Origin: Bryum argenteum
Taxonomy: Eukaryota > Streptophyta > Bryopsida > Bryales > Bryaceae
Length of the DNA stretch: 64,000 bases
Assembly: GCA_037043015.1 (NCBI GenBank)
Contig: CM073324.1
Span: 26,056,097 to 26,120,096 of the forward strand
Direction: 5' to 3'
The notes beneath the pieces are model-generated. The model made no database searches, was not told where the DNA came from, and was given only the letters and a program-made list of their open reading frames with translations. Shown piece by piece: positions 15,466-26,822 of this stretch; positions within the stretch are counted from its first letter, which is position 1, and each line of letters begins with the position of its first letter. The translations under genes and the position numbers were made by a program.

Positions 15466-16443
15466 GCAGACTGGAGAACCACGTAACTTCAAAAATTGCT
15501 TACTACGGGCATTCGAGGAGGAGGTACTTTGGTAGTTTCAAAAATTGCTTATTACGAGCATTTGAAAAGAAGGTACTTTGGTAGCTTTTGGTCATAAAGT
15601 TTTAGGTATTCATGGTGTACATTAAAAGTGTCTGAATTTAGATACACCAACAACTCTCATTTACAAAATTTGTAAGTATTTTAAAATAAATTCAAGATTT
15701 ATGATTCCAATTGATCCAGTTCCTTACGTATGGTACTTCATACATTTTTGGAAATTCATTCTCTTTGTCACATCTCAGTGAGCTTGTAAATCTGAAATCT
15801 TACTAGATTATTGATCCTCCTACCTTAGACCCTCAAACCCCAAAAGGGTACCAACCTTTGACTTCCATCAAGATAAACAAGTTAATGAATAAATTATTGG
15901 ATAATTTCAACTAAGGTTTAAGAAATTGTAAATGTCGTCTTATAGAGCACAAAACTATGGACGAAGTCTTATATAGCACTAACATGAGATACTTCACAAT
16001 ATATTCGGAGTTGGTTCATCGTATAGATTGAGAGCTCTAAGATTATATGGAACACGAATACTTAAAAGATATTTTGAACAGACTACGATCAAGCATTGCA
16101 ACGTCATTAGTCAAAAACGCTACATTCTTTCAAAATATGTTAAAAATTAGTCTTAGCCACCGTTTATATATCTATGGTACAATCATTAAAACTGTACAAA
16201 ATCATCTATGAAGCCTGCAATATGTGAAGGTAAAGAAGTTATAGTATTTTATAAAAATAATGGAAAGCACCAGTTAGAGATTGGCAAGTGTAAATTGAAG
16301 GGTCACCTCATATTTATAAAGTCAATTTTGTTAATTCACCATTTGACTAATTTTAAGACATAAGTATATGCAACGAACACGCTAAGGAGGCAGACTAACT
16401 ACATAGAGATGGTCATGTGAAGATCATTTTTTTTCCAAAGAGA
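15466..16443. other. AT-rich intergenic DNA
   Basis: A short imperfect duplication sits near 15487-15580, where a phrase reading TTCAAAAATTGCTTA is followed by a similar TACTTTGGTAG segment twice. Otherwise nothing recognisable is present. Confidence 0.4.
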
Positions 16444-16848
16444 CTACACTAAAAATTATATTTAGTGTTGGATGACAATTAGTGTAGTACCCACCATCAT
16501 GCTCCAACACTATTAGTCAACTTGTGGACAATTAGTGTATTGGGGGGCCACCCCTTCTTAATGGCAACCTCCCTTTTATAGTCAACTTGTAGACAATAGT
16601 GTATTGGGGGGCCACCATATCTTAATGGCAGCCTCCCTTTTAGTCACCAAAGTTGCAAGTTGGCTAGCACCAAACCAAAATTTAACACTAAATGTCAACT
16701 TCTTCATTTTTCAATTCTTTAATTCTTACTATTGTTCACAATTGGTGTTGGAATTGACAATTAGAGTTGCTACAATTCTACCTTGTTGGCAATTGGTGTT
16801 GTTGTTCGTATTTAGTGTTGCCAACACTAAATATAATTTTTAGTGTAG
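16444..16848. mobile_element. Non-autonomous DNA transposon with perfect 28-bp terminal inverted repeats
   Basis: The left end (16444-16471) begins CTACACTAAAAATTATATTT, and the right end (16821-16848) is its exact reverse complement over 28 bases. The 405-bp element has no coding capacity. Inside is an imperfect direct repeat containing TGTATTGGGGGGCCACC (about 16536 and 16601). The CACTA...TAGTG ends recall the CACTA superfamily, but I cannot see a matching 3-bp target duplication, so the class is tentative. Perfect ends suggest fairly recent activity. Confidence 0.8.
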
Positions 16849-17067
16849 CTATTTGGCCCGCCATTAGTCACAAGCGACAAAGAGTGTCAAGACCCCCAAA
16901 GGTAGATACTTGCCGAAGCCCTATCCATCCAACTTCCACTCAAATGCGCATTGTTTATTTCAAGCTAATTGACTTTTGGAAATTTTCGTCCGCCTCTTTA
17001 GGCAATGTTAAAACTTCTAGACTGCAAGCATTTTTCATAGTCTCATGGCAAAATTTAGAAAAGACTT

Positions 17068-17332
17068 TTAACCCCTAAACGACCCTAGTAATGAATAACG
17101 ACATTTTGGAAAAAAGGCATAAACTATGAAGAGCCATGAACTTCATCTGTACTTTGTCACAAACAAAATTACTTGGAGTGGGTCACAAATCAAATCTTGT
17201 TTGTGTGATAAAAACTGTAAACCCGTAAAGTTAAGTTTGAATAAGTGGCATGCATTTTAGTGAAGGCAGCTTTTAGTTTTGGGTTTTCAAACACTACGCA
17301 TGTTTTACCATTACAAGCAAATTATCTAAAAC

Positions 17333-17373
<41 letters not shown>

Positions 17374-17775
17374 ATGTATACAAGTGTGATCTTTAGATGC
17401 ATCCCAAAAAATTTGTATTTGAAATATTTTTGATCCGGATAACTTTGGTATTGGATGTTTCTGGGATGAAACAACCAAGAAAAGGGATGATTTATGAGAG
17501 GCTATACCTTCTTCATTCACCATTAGATTTTGACGACATATTATGGAATGGGATCTTACTCTAGACTAGTTTGAGTGGTAGAATCCTTGATCCAATCGAA
17601 GATGTACAAAGATAAAGTATGGATCTAAGTGCAAGGGGTTTAGTTTTGAAGTATTTTTCCTTTCTAAAATGTTTGGCAATTTTCACCATTGCAAGGTGTC
17701 GAACCTTGTTCTCCAAAAATTTGAATTTTGTTGTGTGTTTAGTGTTTTGAGTAGCATTTTAATGATGAGGAATAA
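17068..17775. mobile_element. TTAA-ended long-inverted-repeat element (family E), copy 1
   Basis: The copy starts TTAACCCCTAAACGACC. Its left arm (to about 17330) matches, in inverse orientation, the right end of the copy at 37.9-39.5 kb and parts of the copy at 52.6-53.9 kb. Its right half, around 17570-17720, matches 35.86-35.98 kb in inverse orientation. The phrase TTTTACCATTACAAGC recurs across the family. It is non-coding, and its right border is uncertain. Confidence 0.6.
17334..17372 (+). repeat. Poly(A) tract, 39 bases
   Basis: An uninterrupted run of A lies inside the family E element. It creates an artefactual poly-lysine reading frame. It may be replication slippage or the tail of a retroposed insertion. 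Confidence 0.95.
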
Positions 17776-17960
17776 AGACCGGATGGCTGAAACCGGTCAA
17801 TTAGCGATTCCTTAGTGTAGCAGCCAACCCAGTTGACCTTAGTAGATTGTTACGTCTATCAGAAAACAAGTAATCCGGTTTCCCCGGGTCTGTCACTCAT
17901 ACGGTCCGGATAGGTTCCTACATCCGGAATAGTAGTCAGTGTACTGTCAGGGTAGTCGGA

Positions 17961-20900
17961 ATGGCGGCGCAACCGAAAATGTCCGAATTGTAGATTTTAA
18001 GTGCTGCTGCCACCAATTACTCCCACTCCGCGAGCGATTCGTACGCCCGGAGTGCACCTTCACTTCCGTGTCGGCAAATTGCACCGCCCATTTCAAATTT
18101 TGCGCCTCCAGTTTGTATTCCGGAGAGTAGGGTTTCTACGGAGCAGAGTCCGGAGAGAGGGGAGAGTTCTGAGGGAGAGCTGGAAGTCCGGAAGAAGAGG
18201 AAGTATTGCCGCGCAATGACGAGGAAGCGGGACGATTCGCTGTGGAGGGTGAGGAAACCGATTCCCATCAAGGTGGTGAAACCGGATTTTCCGCGGAACC
18301 AGAAGCACGAAGAAGAGCTGCTGGAGGACCTCGTCCGGATGGGCTGCAACGGGTTCTTCAAAGTCCCTTGCGACCTTGTCGATCCACAGATCATCGAGGA
18401 GGCGGTCAGCAGGCAGTGGCCGGATGAGCACCGGGAGCACAAGCTGCGCGACAAACCGGAGAATTGGACGCCGAAGTAGTGGCATAAGACCTACCGGTTC
18501 CCCGACTCGGTTGTCGGCTACATCACGAAGAAGGGAGACGAGGGGCTGAAGAGTTGATTCCGGAGGCCGTCTGACAACAAGGATGGCTTCAAGCTCGACC
18601 AGTGCAAGAACGCCCGGGAGCAGAGGCTACTCCGGTTACTGGTGCCGATCCTCAATCCGGATAAGCTTCCTACACGATCAAGCTCATGAAGTCAATTCTG
18701 TGGAGTTACGACGAGAAGAGGGTAATTGGGTTGCACCACATCATCAGCATGGTGATGCAGAAGGAGGCGGCCAAGATCGGCAACCGGAAGGGCTGTCCGT
18801 TGCCACCCTACATACCTCTATCACCCGTATGCACGGTATGGCATTCTCACCCAGCGGAAAGTAGAAACTTGGGAGAAGCTACAACCCCTAGAGGTTGTCC
18901 CTCCCCATGTCGACCTATCCGGATAGACCGGTCATCGATCTGGAGGGATCTCCGCAGTACGTCAAGACGACCCCGCAGAAGAAGAAGGCCGGACCCAGTA
19001 GCGCACCGCGGAAGTCTACTCCACGGAAACCGGCAGGACGCAGGCCAGCTACCCGGTCAACGCGGGCCACTAGGGCAATACCATTCATCTTCATGCCCCA
19101 CGGAGGTGACGAGGAGGAAGAAGAAGAGGAGCAAGAAGATGAGACTTCTCTGGTCTAAAGGAGTACACGGGTACAACAAAGGCGGGCTGAAGCAATAGCA
19201 GAGGCCGGAGGAGATCAATCCGAAGAGGAGGATGATCAGGAAGAGGACGATCCAGAAGAAGATGACCCGGACAAAGATGAGGAAGGAAAATCCGGATGGA
19301 GGACCCGTGCCTGGCCTGGGATGAGTGCTGGAAGGAAGAAGAGGAAGTTCACACCCCAGTTGGCAAGGGTGCGGACTCCTAACCAGTCGCCTGCGAAGGA
19401 GGGAGAGACAACCGGAGTGGTAGCCAGACAAGGATCAATGGGTACTCCGGGAGCAGCGTCAACAACTCCAGCTTCCGAACAAGCACCTACCGGAGGGAGA
19501 GTACCGAATCTGAAGCTGAAGACGGAAAAAAAGATAAAAGAGATTGGTGATGATGCGGTTGAACCGGAGGACAAAGGCGAGTAAGAGGAAATCCCGGACC
19601 CGAGGTCATGCAGGATCCAAAACCCACTCCGGTTACCAATCCGGTAGGTGACACTTAACACGATGCGGTCTCCTGCAGAAAATGGTTAGATACCGGTAAG
19701 GCAATCATGCAGGAGGCAGAGGTGTCCCGATAACCCCAAAAATCGGAGCAGCCCGGGCCACCAAAACCAGTCACGCTAGCGGTGCGGGTACAATCGGAGA
19801 CGATCAACCGGACTGTGCCAACCCCAGCTGTCGAGGTAGTCGTACCAACACTACTCCAACCGTATTACTAGATTCCCAGCAAGGATATCCTACAACCTAT
19901 CCGGTTTGCCATTGAGGAGGTGGAGCAAGACACCCGACGGTTGTTCTCATCCATAGAACACCCCGGCCAAATTTTTTGGATACCGAATGTCGTGCGTTAC
20001 CTGGAGTTCGTAGAAAACCTGAACAAGCAGGTAGCGGAGTTACGAACGGGAAAGACAAAAACCGAACGGAAAGCGAAGCAGAAGATGGAGGCCTTGAGGA
20101 AGACGATGCAGGAAAAGGAAAGTGTAATCCGCGGTTTGCAGGGCATTAATCGGACAGTGTTGCAAACACTGGAGAAGTTCTTTCAGGCAAATGGAGAGGC
20201 CCAGATGAAGACAAAGCTCTACGACGCGCAGCAGGTGTTGGACGACTCATCTTGGTCGGAGGAGCTACTCCGGAGACACGCGATGGAGGTGAACTAGGCC
20301 TTGAAGGAATTCCGTATACTTACAAGTAAGTTGCTATCCGCCATCCCCTTTGCAAGTCCGGGTGATATCATTCCTCCGGTGAATGTTGTACCCAAGCCTA
20401 CACCGGAGTACGTTGCAGCCACACCTCCAACTTTGGTTGATGTCCCGATGACCAGATCCGTCAGCCCAACAGGAGTGGCAGACACACAGGGGGATACCGG
20501 AGTGGTTACTTTAGTCAAAGGACATGAGGAATCCGATCTACCGGCGGGGACCAGCACTGTCGAACCTCAGGAGGATCAAAGAGAGCTGCTCATTACCGGG
20601 AATACCTCAACTGATCTACAAGAGGAGAGTGTCAAAACACCGTTAGCAGAGCCGATGGTAGAACATGTAGTACCATCGGTAGTGCAACCTGTAGTGGATG
20701 CGGTAGAGGAACCGGTCATACAACCGGCAATGGAGATATTGGAAGACCCGTACAAGATACTTCCAACCCAAGAGCAGATCGGAGTAATCGCACAGGAGGA
20801 GTGCACCAAGGAGGCCACCGCAGTACTAGCGGAGGAGATACGTACCGAATAAGAGAAACCAAGGGACGAAGTGAAGCTACCTGAGCAAGTAGCCCCCGAT

Positions 20901-21059
20901 TGCACTCCGGTTCCTGCGAATACCGGAATAGTCCCCCCTGTTATGAAGATCCAAGAGCCGGCCGACATGTGCCAGATCGTTATTCGGCCGCCCAAGACCC
21001 TTGAACCGGTGGAGAGGAGAGAGAGGACCAGACTCCTACCCGGAGCCCTACCCGCATGA
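17961..21059 (+). pseudogene. Broken single-exon reading frame, unrecognised protein
   Basis: The frame starts MAAQPKMSEL and would span about 1,030 codons, but has stops (after SEL, after ENWTPK, after DEGLKS and more) and several frameshifts between 18660 and 18900 and again after 19580. The N-terminal region, for example LLEDLVRMGCNGFFKVPCDL, looks globular. Then come a basic Pro/Arg/Ser stretch, an acidic Glu/Asp run, a Lys-rich segment, a likely coiled coil (about 19920-20290) and a Pro/Val/Glu-rich tail. I do not recognise the family and see no reverse transcriptase, integrase or transposase motif. Its long single exon and location suggest a gag-like or accessory protein of a mobile element. 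That is inference. Confidence 0.55.
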
Positions 21060-21706
21060 GTTCCCTGTTGAGATCCTGCAGGCAACAATGACATTGGAGG
21101 AACCGCCGTTCGCGAATCCAGGGAACCAGGGATCCGGATTAGTAAAGAAGGTTGCGCCACCTTCCATTCCGACTTGACTAGTGATAGACGAGTATGCGGT
21201 TTAGTAGGTAGTCGTAAGTAGTGCTCCTAGATATTTAGATTAGAGACAAAAATGTAGATGCTTAGCCAAGTCCACTTACTCCGGAAATCTCGAATTCCGG
21301 ATATTTAAAATCTGATGAGGGTTTCCGGTAAAACCGGGGGCCGTGGATACTTATAGGAGATTCTACGGAATACCCCGGGTTTTTCTGTATTTTCTGCATT
21401 CCGACAGTAAAGGTTTAGCTTGAATCTCAACCCCATGTGCCTTTGTTGTTTTCGTGTGATTTCTGAGTTGTTCTTATGCAAGTGTGGTCTAAATCCTGTT
21501 GTAGGAATAGGGGTCCGTCGCATGTTCGGTTGCCAAGGACACAAGAATACAAGAGACAAGAGAAGCTAGAACGAGAAGAAAGACTATAGATATAACTTAA
21601 ATGGGACTCAAATTAACAAGAAGAGTACACAACAACACCAAGAGGTGTGAGCTAGAGCTCCAAGAGATGCGTTGTGGAGACTGAGGTTGCCCCTAGTCTC
21701 AACTCC

Positions 21707-21714
21707 TATATATA
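21707..21714 (-). promoter_or_regulatory. TATA box downstream of the heat-shock-like array
   Basis: TATATATA followed on the minus strand by GGAGTT lies directly downstream of the decamer array. It would direct minus-strand transcription from the putative LTR. Confidence 0.5.
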
Positions 21715-21736
21715 CTAGCTTGAAGAAGGTTGTTCA

Positions 21737-21945
21737 GAACCTTCTACAATCTATAACCTTTCTAGGACCTTCCAAAAACTTCCAAAACCTTCCAGAGACT
21801 TCCAGGACCTTCCAGGAACTTCCTGAAACTTCTACGAACTTCCAGAGACTTCTAGTACCTTCTAGAGACTTCCGGAAACTTCCAGGAACTTTCAGAGACT
21901 TCTAGAAGTTTCCACAAGCTTCTGGAACTTTCTAGAACCTTCCTA
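21737..21945 (-). promoter_or_regulatory. Decamer array forming heat-shock-element-like sites
   Basis: About 18-20 units of a 10-bp repeat close to CTTCCAGGAA follow each other in almost strict phase. They create alternating TTC and GAA pentamers, the binding pattern of heat-shock factors. At 21920-21942 there are five perfectly spaced alternating pentamers. On the minus strand the array lies about 22 bp upstream of a TATA box, the layout of a heat-shock promoter. Confidence 0.7.
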
Positions 21946-22418
21946 AGTTGTCTCACTAGTACGTGGCCGTTACATCGGTGGCTGCTGCTCTAGTACCCGG
22001 TTTGTGGTGTTTAGAGTGGTTGTAGTTTGAGTAAAAATCCGAGTGGGAAAATTCCGAGTGTTAGTGTGTGTCTACTGGTTGCAAGGATTGGCGCTATACT
22101 CCGGATTGGGCAGAGGTACCTCGTTAATGAGTAAAGTTGATCCGGTAGCCAACCTCCTAGTCGGGATATCCGGTAGAGGGAGTCTTAACTGGAATCAGTG
22201 TTCGAACCCTCCATCCGGATTAGTTTCACGGCTGTTGGTTGGAATCTCGTGGATTGAACAGCGAGATACTGTTCACTGCAATCCGGATTGCGAGTTACTA
22301 TTGAACTAGGGAGAGGGAGAGAACCGGATGACAGCTTGAGTGACGTGCTATTTGGACTCTAAAACCGGATGGCATAAGTAGTTGTAAAAGAAGAACTCCG
22401 GAAGAAAAAGGGAGAAAG

Positions 22419-22426
22419 TATAAAAG
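22419..22426 (+). promoter_or_regulatory. TATA-like box in the 3' part of the CCGG-rich element
   Basis: TATAAAAG within GAAAGTATAAAAGAGC is a good TATA match in otherwise non-coding DNA. No matching LTR copy is found at the 5' side, so its role is unclear. Confidence 0.3.
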
Positions 22427-22859
22427 AGCAAACCAGTGAAGTTCCAATCACCTGAATCAACCGGAGGGAGTAAAATAATTCCGCACTCTCCAAATTATTA
22501 TGAAGGACCCCTCTGAGGACTTACGGAGGTAAAACTAAATCAACACTTCGATAACTAAACAATATCCGGTCGGTAGCGTACCTAACCGGAAAGGGAAACC
22601 AGATCAAGAATCACCCGGTTACCGGCTAGGGTTTTGGTTTGAGGTTGACCGAATTAGAGGGTGAGAGTAACTTGTCGTGTCAACCGGATCGTGGGGAATC
22701 GCTATAGCAAGACGTATTCCGGTCGTTGTAGCGTAAAATCGGTAGTCCCAACCGGATTGAGTCTTGTTTCACACTTCACATGGTCTCCGAGGAATGTTAC
22801 CCGGAAGGTGGACCCTTTTGTTAGGTATTAGTAGTCAAATGGGGTGTTTTTGGTCCTAC

Positions 22860-23282
22860 TTTGTTCAGTAACTCACGACACAAGGCTACTATTTGAGCCA
22901 AGATACTTTTTGATGAATTTTTCGGTACGAACAAATCTTTGAGATAAAGATGACCAACTTTCTAGTTGGTGGATTTTTGGTTGAAAATTTCATGTTGGTG
23001 GTATTTTCACTTCAAAGTGAAAATGATGAATTTTTTTAGCGTGTTGTGCGCACAAAAAACGTTATGATCTCGCAATCTTTAAGGTCCCATGAGTCAAGTT
23101 CTAGTTCACATGATCTACAACATCCATGGCAAGTTTGTAGTGTTGAGATTTGAATAGCTTATCTTTATTTTCATCAATGTCACTTTTTTTCAAAAATGAG
23201 TTTTTGGCTTAAAATACCCCAAGGATGTTTAGAGGTTCAAATCTTACAAATGGTGAGGGATATTAATTCATGTAATTTGAAA
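22860..23282 (-). repeat. Family E-related fragment
   Basis: The stretch with TTCTAGTTGGTGG and ATTTTCACTTCAAAGTG is the inverse of blocks near 35.7, 39.0 and 52.9 kb that read as CACTTTGGAGTGGAA and ACCAACTAGAAA. It is a non-coding fragment of the same repeat family. Confidence 0.5.
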
Positions 23283-23495
23283 CATATGATCATGTACCTC
23301 AAAGCCCTTTGGGAGATACCATGCCCGGTATCTCGGAGGCATTAGTGGCTAGGTAGGAAATAACATAGTGTATACTCCAAGAGGATTGGGTAGTAGTCAC
23401 GCCATTGATGTCATGACCTTGGGGCATGCATTCAAGGATACGTTAAACAAACACTCTATTCACGCCGGCCTTAAGTAGGGTTACAGATTCTTTTT
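23283..23495 (+). repeat. SINE-like repeat family B copy
   Basis: It contains TACCTCAAAGCCCTTTGGG, an inverted GAGATACC/GGTATCTC pair, and the terminal ATTCACGCCGGCC hairpin region followed by a T/C-rich tail (TTCTTTTTCC). Confidence 0.7.
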
Positions 23496-23699
23496 CCTTT
23501 TATTTTTTCTTTTTCTTCTTCATTATATACAAGAAGTGCACTTGATTCTAAAATCACAATCCAAAAAATATGCTGCAAGCTGAAAATTTGCCTTGCATTG
23601 AAAGAGTTCATTATATTCAACTATATATTTATCCATTTCTACACAAGTTAAGTAAAACCTTTACTGCAAAAATAGAGGTCTCTTGTCCAGGTCCGGCAA

Positions 23700-23742
23700 A
23701 GCCCGAACACATGACCGGTTTTGCCGGTCATGTACCCGGGCT
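23700..23742. other. Strong imperfect hairpin
   Basis: GCCCGAACACATGACCGG and the inverted arm CCGGTCATGTACCCGGGC pair at 15 of 18 positions around a 5-base loop. It stands out in AT-rich DNA. It may be a small inverted-repeat element or a terminator-like structure. Confidence 0.7.
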
Positions 23743-24119
23743 AAATTACAACCTATCAATACAATGAGAACCCAACAAGGGCCTAAGAGAAAATAAACCT
23801 CACAAATTCAGATTTCCGCTATTGGGGGAAACGCCCACCTTAAGTGACTAGTACTCCATTGACACACCATCTTTCTCACTAAACTCTTCTAAAAGACTTT
23901 CACACTTCCTGGAATATTTGATGCAAGTCTTTTGAAAACTTCATGCCATGCCAATTTCCATGGTCATTCACTCTCATCCAAAAAATAAATAAAATGTGCA
24001 GTTCTTCTGTCACCATCTCATATTGTTAAAGTTAGCCACATTCGTCTCATGCCATAGAGTCTACAAGATCATAGTTCATGTAAGAAGAAGCCAAATCCTG
24101 CTTATATGCTTGAATCCAT

Positions 24120-25055
24120 TTGACCCCTACAAATCCAAGTGTTTCCTCGACCTCCAAAACCAAAAACTGCTATTTTTCACCTCCGTTGGGAAATGGGGAA
24201 ATAAAGAAACTTTTTTTTTTGGTTTTAGACTTCGAAATGTAAGATCTTGTATCTCACCTGAACAAATAGGATCAGTCAAAATTTCAACTGTTGTATGTTT
24301 GTTATTTGAGATCGTAACGATCAAAGTTTGTCCAACACTTTTTTTTACCGTTGTCCGAGAGGCATTGTCTAAATGGTGCCAAGGGCAACTTCATGATTGT
24401 TACTCCAAACATTTCCGCCTCATTTTTTTCCATTTAGGTAATCAAGTTGGGTACGCCCATACAAAATTTTAGAGAATCATTCCACGTTTTTGACCTTTTA
24501 TGTAAATTATTTTATGAAAAAAGGTCTAAAAACAACAATATAGTAAAACAAGCACCACATATGATATATTTAGTTCAAAAAAAATTTGGACGGTGAGAAG
24601 GTGCCTTTATGAGTATGTGAATTTAAAAGAAAAGAAATTATTGGAAAAGATCCAAAATCCCAAATTTTGGCAATTTTTGAAAAAAAATTGTAAAATTATT
24701 ATAAATTGTGAAGATTGTTTTTGAAAGTCTGGAGGCCGTCCTTGTAAAATTGGTAAATTTTTTGACCTCGGTCACTTTAGAATTAGAATAGTAATTTGGT
24801 AATGAACATATTTCCAAAAAAGACTACTTCAAAAAATCTAAATCTCAACTGCTTGTTTTCGACTTGAAACCTAACATTTCTAAATGAAGGTTTTAAAATT
24901 AAAATTTGGCTTCGCAAAATTTACCACATACACATTGCAGAGTGGGGAGCACTCCATAAATATCTTAGGCAAAAATATCAATTTTAACCCTATTAAATGA
25001 GCTATCCAAAATCTAAAAAAACCAAATTAGTTTTCCTGGATTTTTAGGGGTTAAC
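24120..25055 (-). mobile_element. TTAA-ended element, family D (about 930 bp), copy 1
   Basis: The ends are TTGACCCCTACAAATCC and GGATTTTTAGGGGTTAA, matching as inverted repeats at 15 of 17 positions. The body matches 51.4-52.6 kb (opposite orientation), 56.1-56.9 kb and 63.6-64.0 kb. It has no coding capacity beyond short AT-rich frames. Confidence 0.65.
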
Positions 25056-25839
25056 ACTGCATGGACAAAATTGCATTGCTTCCAATTAAGATTGAGAGTA
25101 AGAGCATGGTGTCTTGTTACCCCATCAATAAAGGCAAGTCTAGAAATGGTGTTGGCACACCACCTCCAAGCAATACTTGCCGATATCCATCCCTAGCCCC
25201 TAAACGCCCAAGGGGGGGGGGGTAAAGCTCCTAACAATTGGTAATAATGCTGATTTTTTCAAAACTGCGTAAAAACAAATAAAGGATGAAAATGGAAAAT
25301 CCAACCGTAGGATCTTCTTTGGAGCATGGCAATTAGTATGACCTCCAAGTTGCATGCCATTTGGAGGTATGGATTTCAAGATCCATGCAAAAAAGGGGTG
25401 AAGATCACACCACCAAAACTTTCATGAAAAATCTTTTTCGCCCACTCTCACAAATTGAGGATCAAGGTTTTTACTATTTATCCAAGGAGGGAGTAGAGTA
25501 AACCCACCGAGGAGTTGAGCAAAAAAAACGGCGGATGAAAAATCGATGGGATGAAAACGGGGTTGTGCACCAAAGACGGAGCCTCACATCCAGAATGTCG
25601 AGAAACGACACTGTGGGCGCTTAAGGGCTAGAATCTATTGAGCAATGTTTTTCTTTCCCTCTATTGCAGACTATACAAAGTTGATCAATGTTGGGTTGGA
25701 ACTTCCCTCTCCACTTATTGGCAACCACGACCCTATGCCAAATGGTCCATTTGAGAACGAACACCTTTCTAATTCTTTGCTTATTTCAAATATTGAGCCA
25801 CTTGAATTTATAGTTCCTTTGCATAGACATCATTGTATG
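25056..25839. other. Intergenic DNA, no gene seen
   Basis: A short G run lies near 25211. The phrase AATCCAACCGTAGGATCTTC at about 25300 matches part of the family A MITE in inverse orientation and may be a remnant of it. Nothing else is recognisable. Confidence 0.4.
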
Positions 25840-26030
25840 GATATCTCAAATCCTTGGAGAGATACCATGTTGGGTTTTTCCAAGGCATAAGTGGCATGGT
25901 AGGAACTAGCATAGTGTTCACCCCAAGAGGCTTTAGTAGTCTTGCCACTGGTATGATAACCTCCGGGCATACATCCAAGGATAGGTCGAACAAACACTCT
26001 AACCTCTAAATAGGTTAGAATTTCTCTTCG
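25840..26030 (+). repeat. SINE-like repeat family B copy
   Basis: It shares the CTTGGAGAGATACCATG, CATAGTGTTCACCCC and AGGTCGAACAAACACTC blocks. The terminal hairpin CTAACCTCTAAATAGGTTAG is perfectly paired and is followed by a T/C tail. Confidence 0.7.
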
Positions 26031-26253
26031 TTTGCAAAACATCATTCCATGTCCTCTTCACAATATCTTATGTGTGGGCAATGGAAAGCTTGGGGTATCA
26101 CTTTTAGACACACTAATTAGGTTGTTTTTATTAAAAGCCTCCAAAGTTTGTCTAATATGTCCATTTTAATCAAGTAAAAAGACCCTAAAATGGGAAATAA
26201 AATAGCATGCACCACAATGAAATCAAAGTATATATGCCTATAGAGTTTCTCTT

Positions 26254-26255
<2 letters not shown>

Positions 26256-26303
<48 letters not shown>
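26256..26303 (+). repeat. Poly(T) tract, 48 bases
   Basis: This is an uninterrupted T run in AT-rich DNA. It may be slippage or a reverse-oriented poly(A) tail of a lost retroposon. Confidence 0.95.
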
Positions 26304-26304
<1 letters not shown>

Positions 26305-26822
26305 AATCATTCATAGATGAGGGAAAAAATGCTGAATTTTGGGATTTGCAGGCATTATAGTGCACAATGAATTAATTTTTAAATTAAATAAATCATTTTG
26401 TATTCTATACAAGAAGATGTTGGTCATATTCATGTTGGTCATAAAATTATATTAAAATATAAATGGTTGATATTCCATTTGCTTGATTCTATGAATTTTA
26501 GGTTAGTGAGACATAACTTACTTTTTCAACTAAAAAACCAATTAAAATTACTTCAAATATATTTTTAATTTCTAATTATTTTTCTTGATACATTATAAGT
26601 ATAGACAAATAAAACACATCTAATGAAGGCTTATTGTATTACAGTTTAAAAATCGATATGTTTCACACCCGTATTGTGCAATTGTTCATGAGACAACCTT
26701 TTTGGGTACCCCAACCATACCATCACTTGTGTGATAAAGTTGACTAAGAAACTCTCCCGTACTTAGTAGAGAATTCCAAGAGAGGGGTGTCATCCTCCCA
26801 CATAAACTAGTCGCGGTCCCAA

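Larger units (their letters stand above)
21500..21974 (-). mobile_element. Probable solo LTR, nested in the CCGG-rich element
   Basis: On the minus strand the segment runs from TGTAACGGCCACG to CCTATTCCTACA, a TG...CA pair typical of LTRs. It contains, in promoter order, a heat-shock-element-like array, a TATA box (21707-21714) and a leader-like region. It interrupts the CCGG-rich DNA, which resumes on both sides. I do not see a clean 5-bp target duplication (CCTGT on one side, TCGGT on the other), so borders may be off by a few bases. Confidence 0.5.
17780..22815 (+). mobile_element. CCGG-rich decayed element of unknown class
   Basis: Across this segment the tetranucleotide CCGG, mostly as ACCGGA, TCCGGA or CCGGAT, recurs many times in coding and non-coding parts, then is nearly absent just outside. 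The segment contains the broken reading frame at 17961-21059, a non-coding 3' part with a TATAAAAG box (22419-22426), and a nested LTR at 21500-21974 that is poor in CCGG. I found no direct repeats or inverted repeats at its borders, so the limits are set by composition alone. It is likely a degenerate mobile element or a captured repeat gene. Confidence 0.5.

Noticed and set aside
17245-17523. Poly-lysine and poly-phenylalanine reading frames
   Set aside because: They are translations of the 39-base A run.
22160-22230. Possible tRNA 3' half (GTTCGAACCCTCC) in the CCGG-rich element
   Set aside because: No partner A box or acceptor stem was found, so it is not supported as a tRNA or SINE head.
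23996-24472. 158-residue plus-strand frame
   Set aside because: It crosses the border of the family D repeat, and the homologous copies are not open in this frame.
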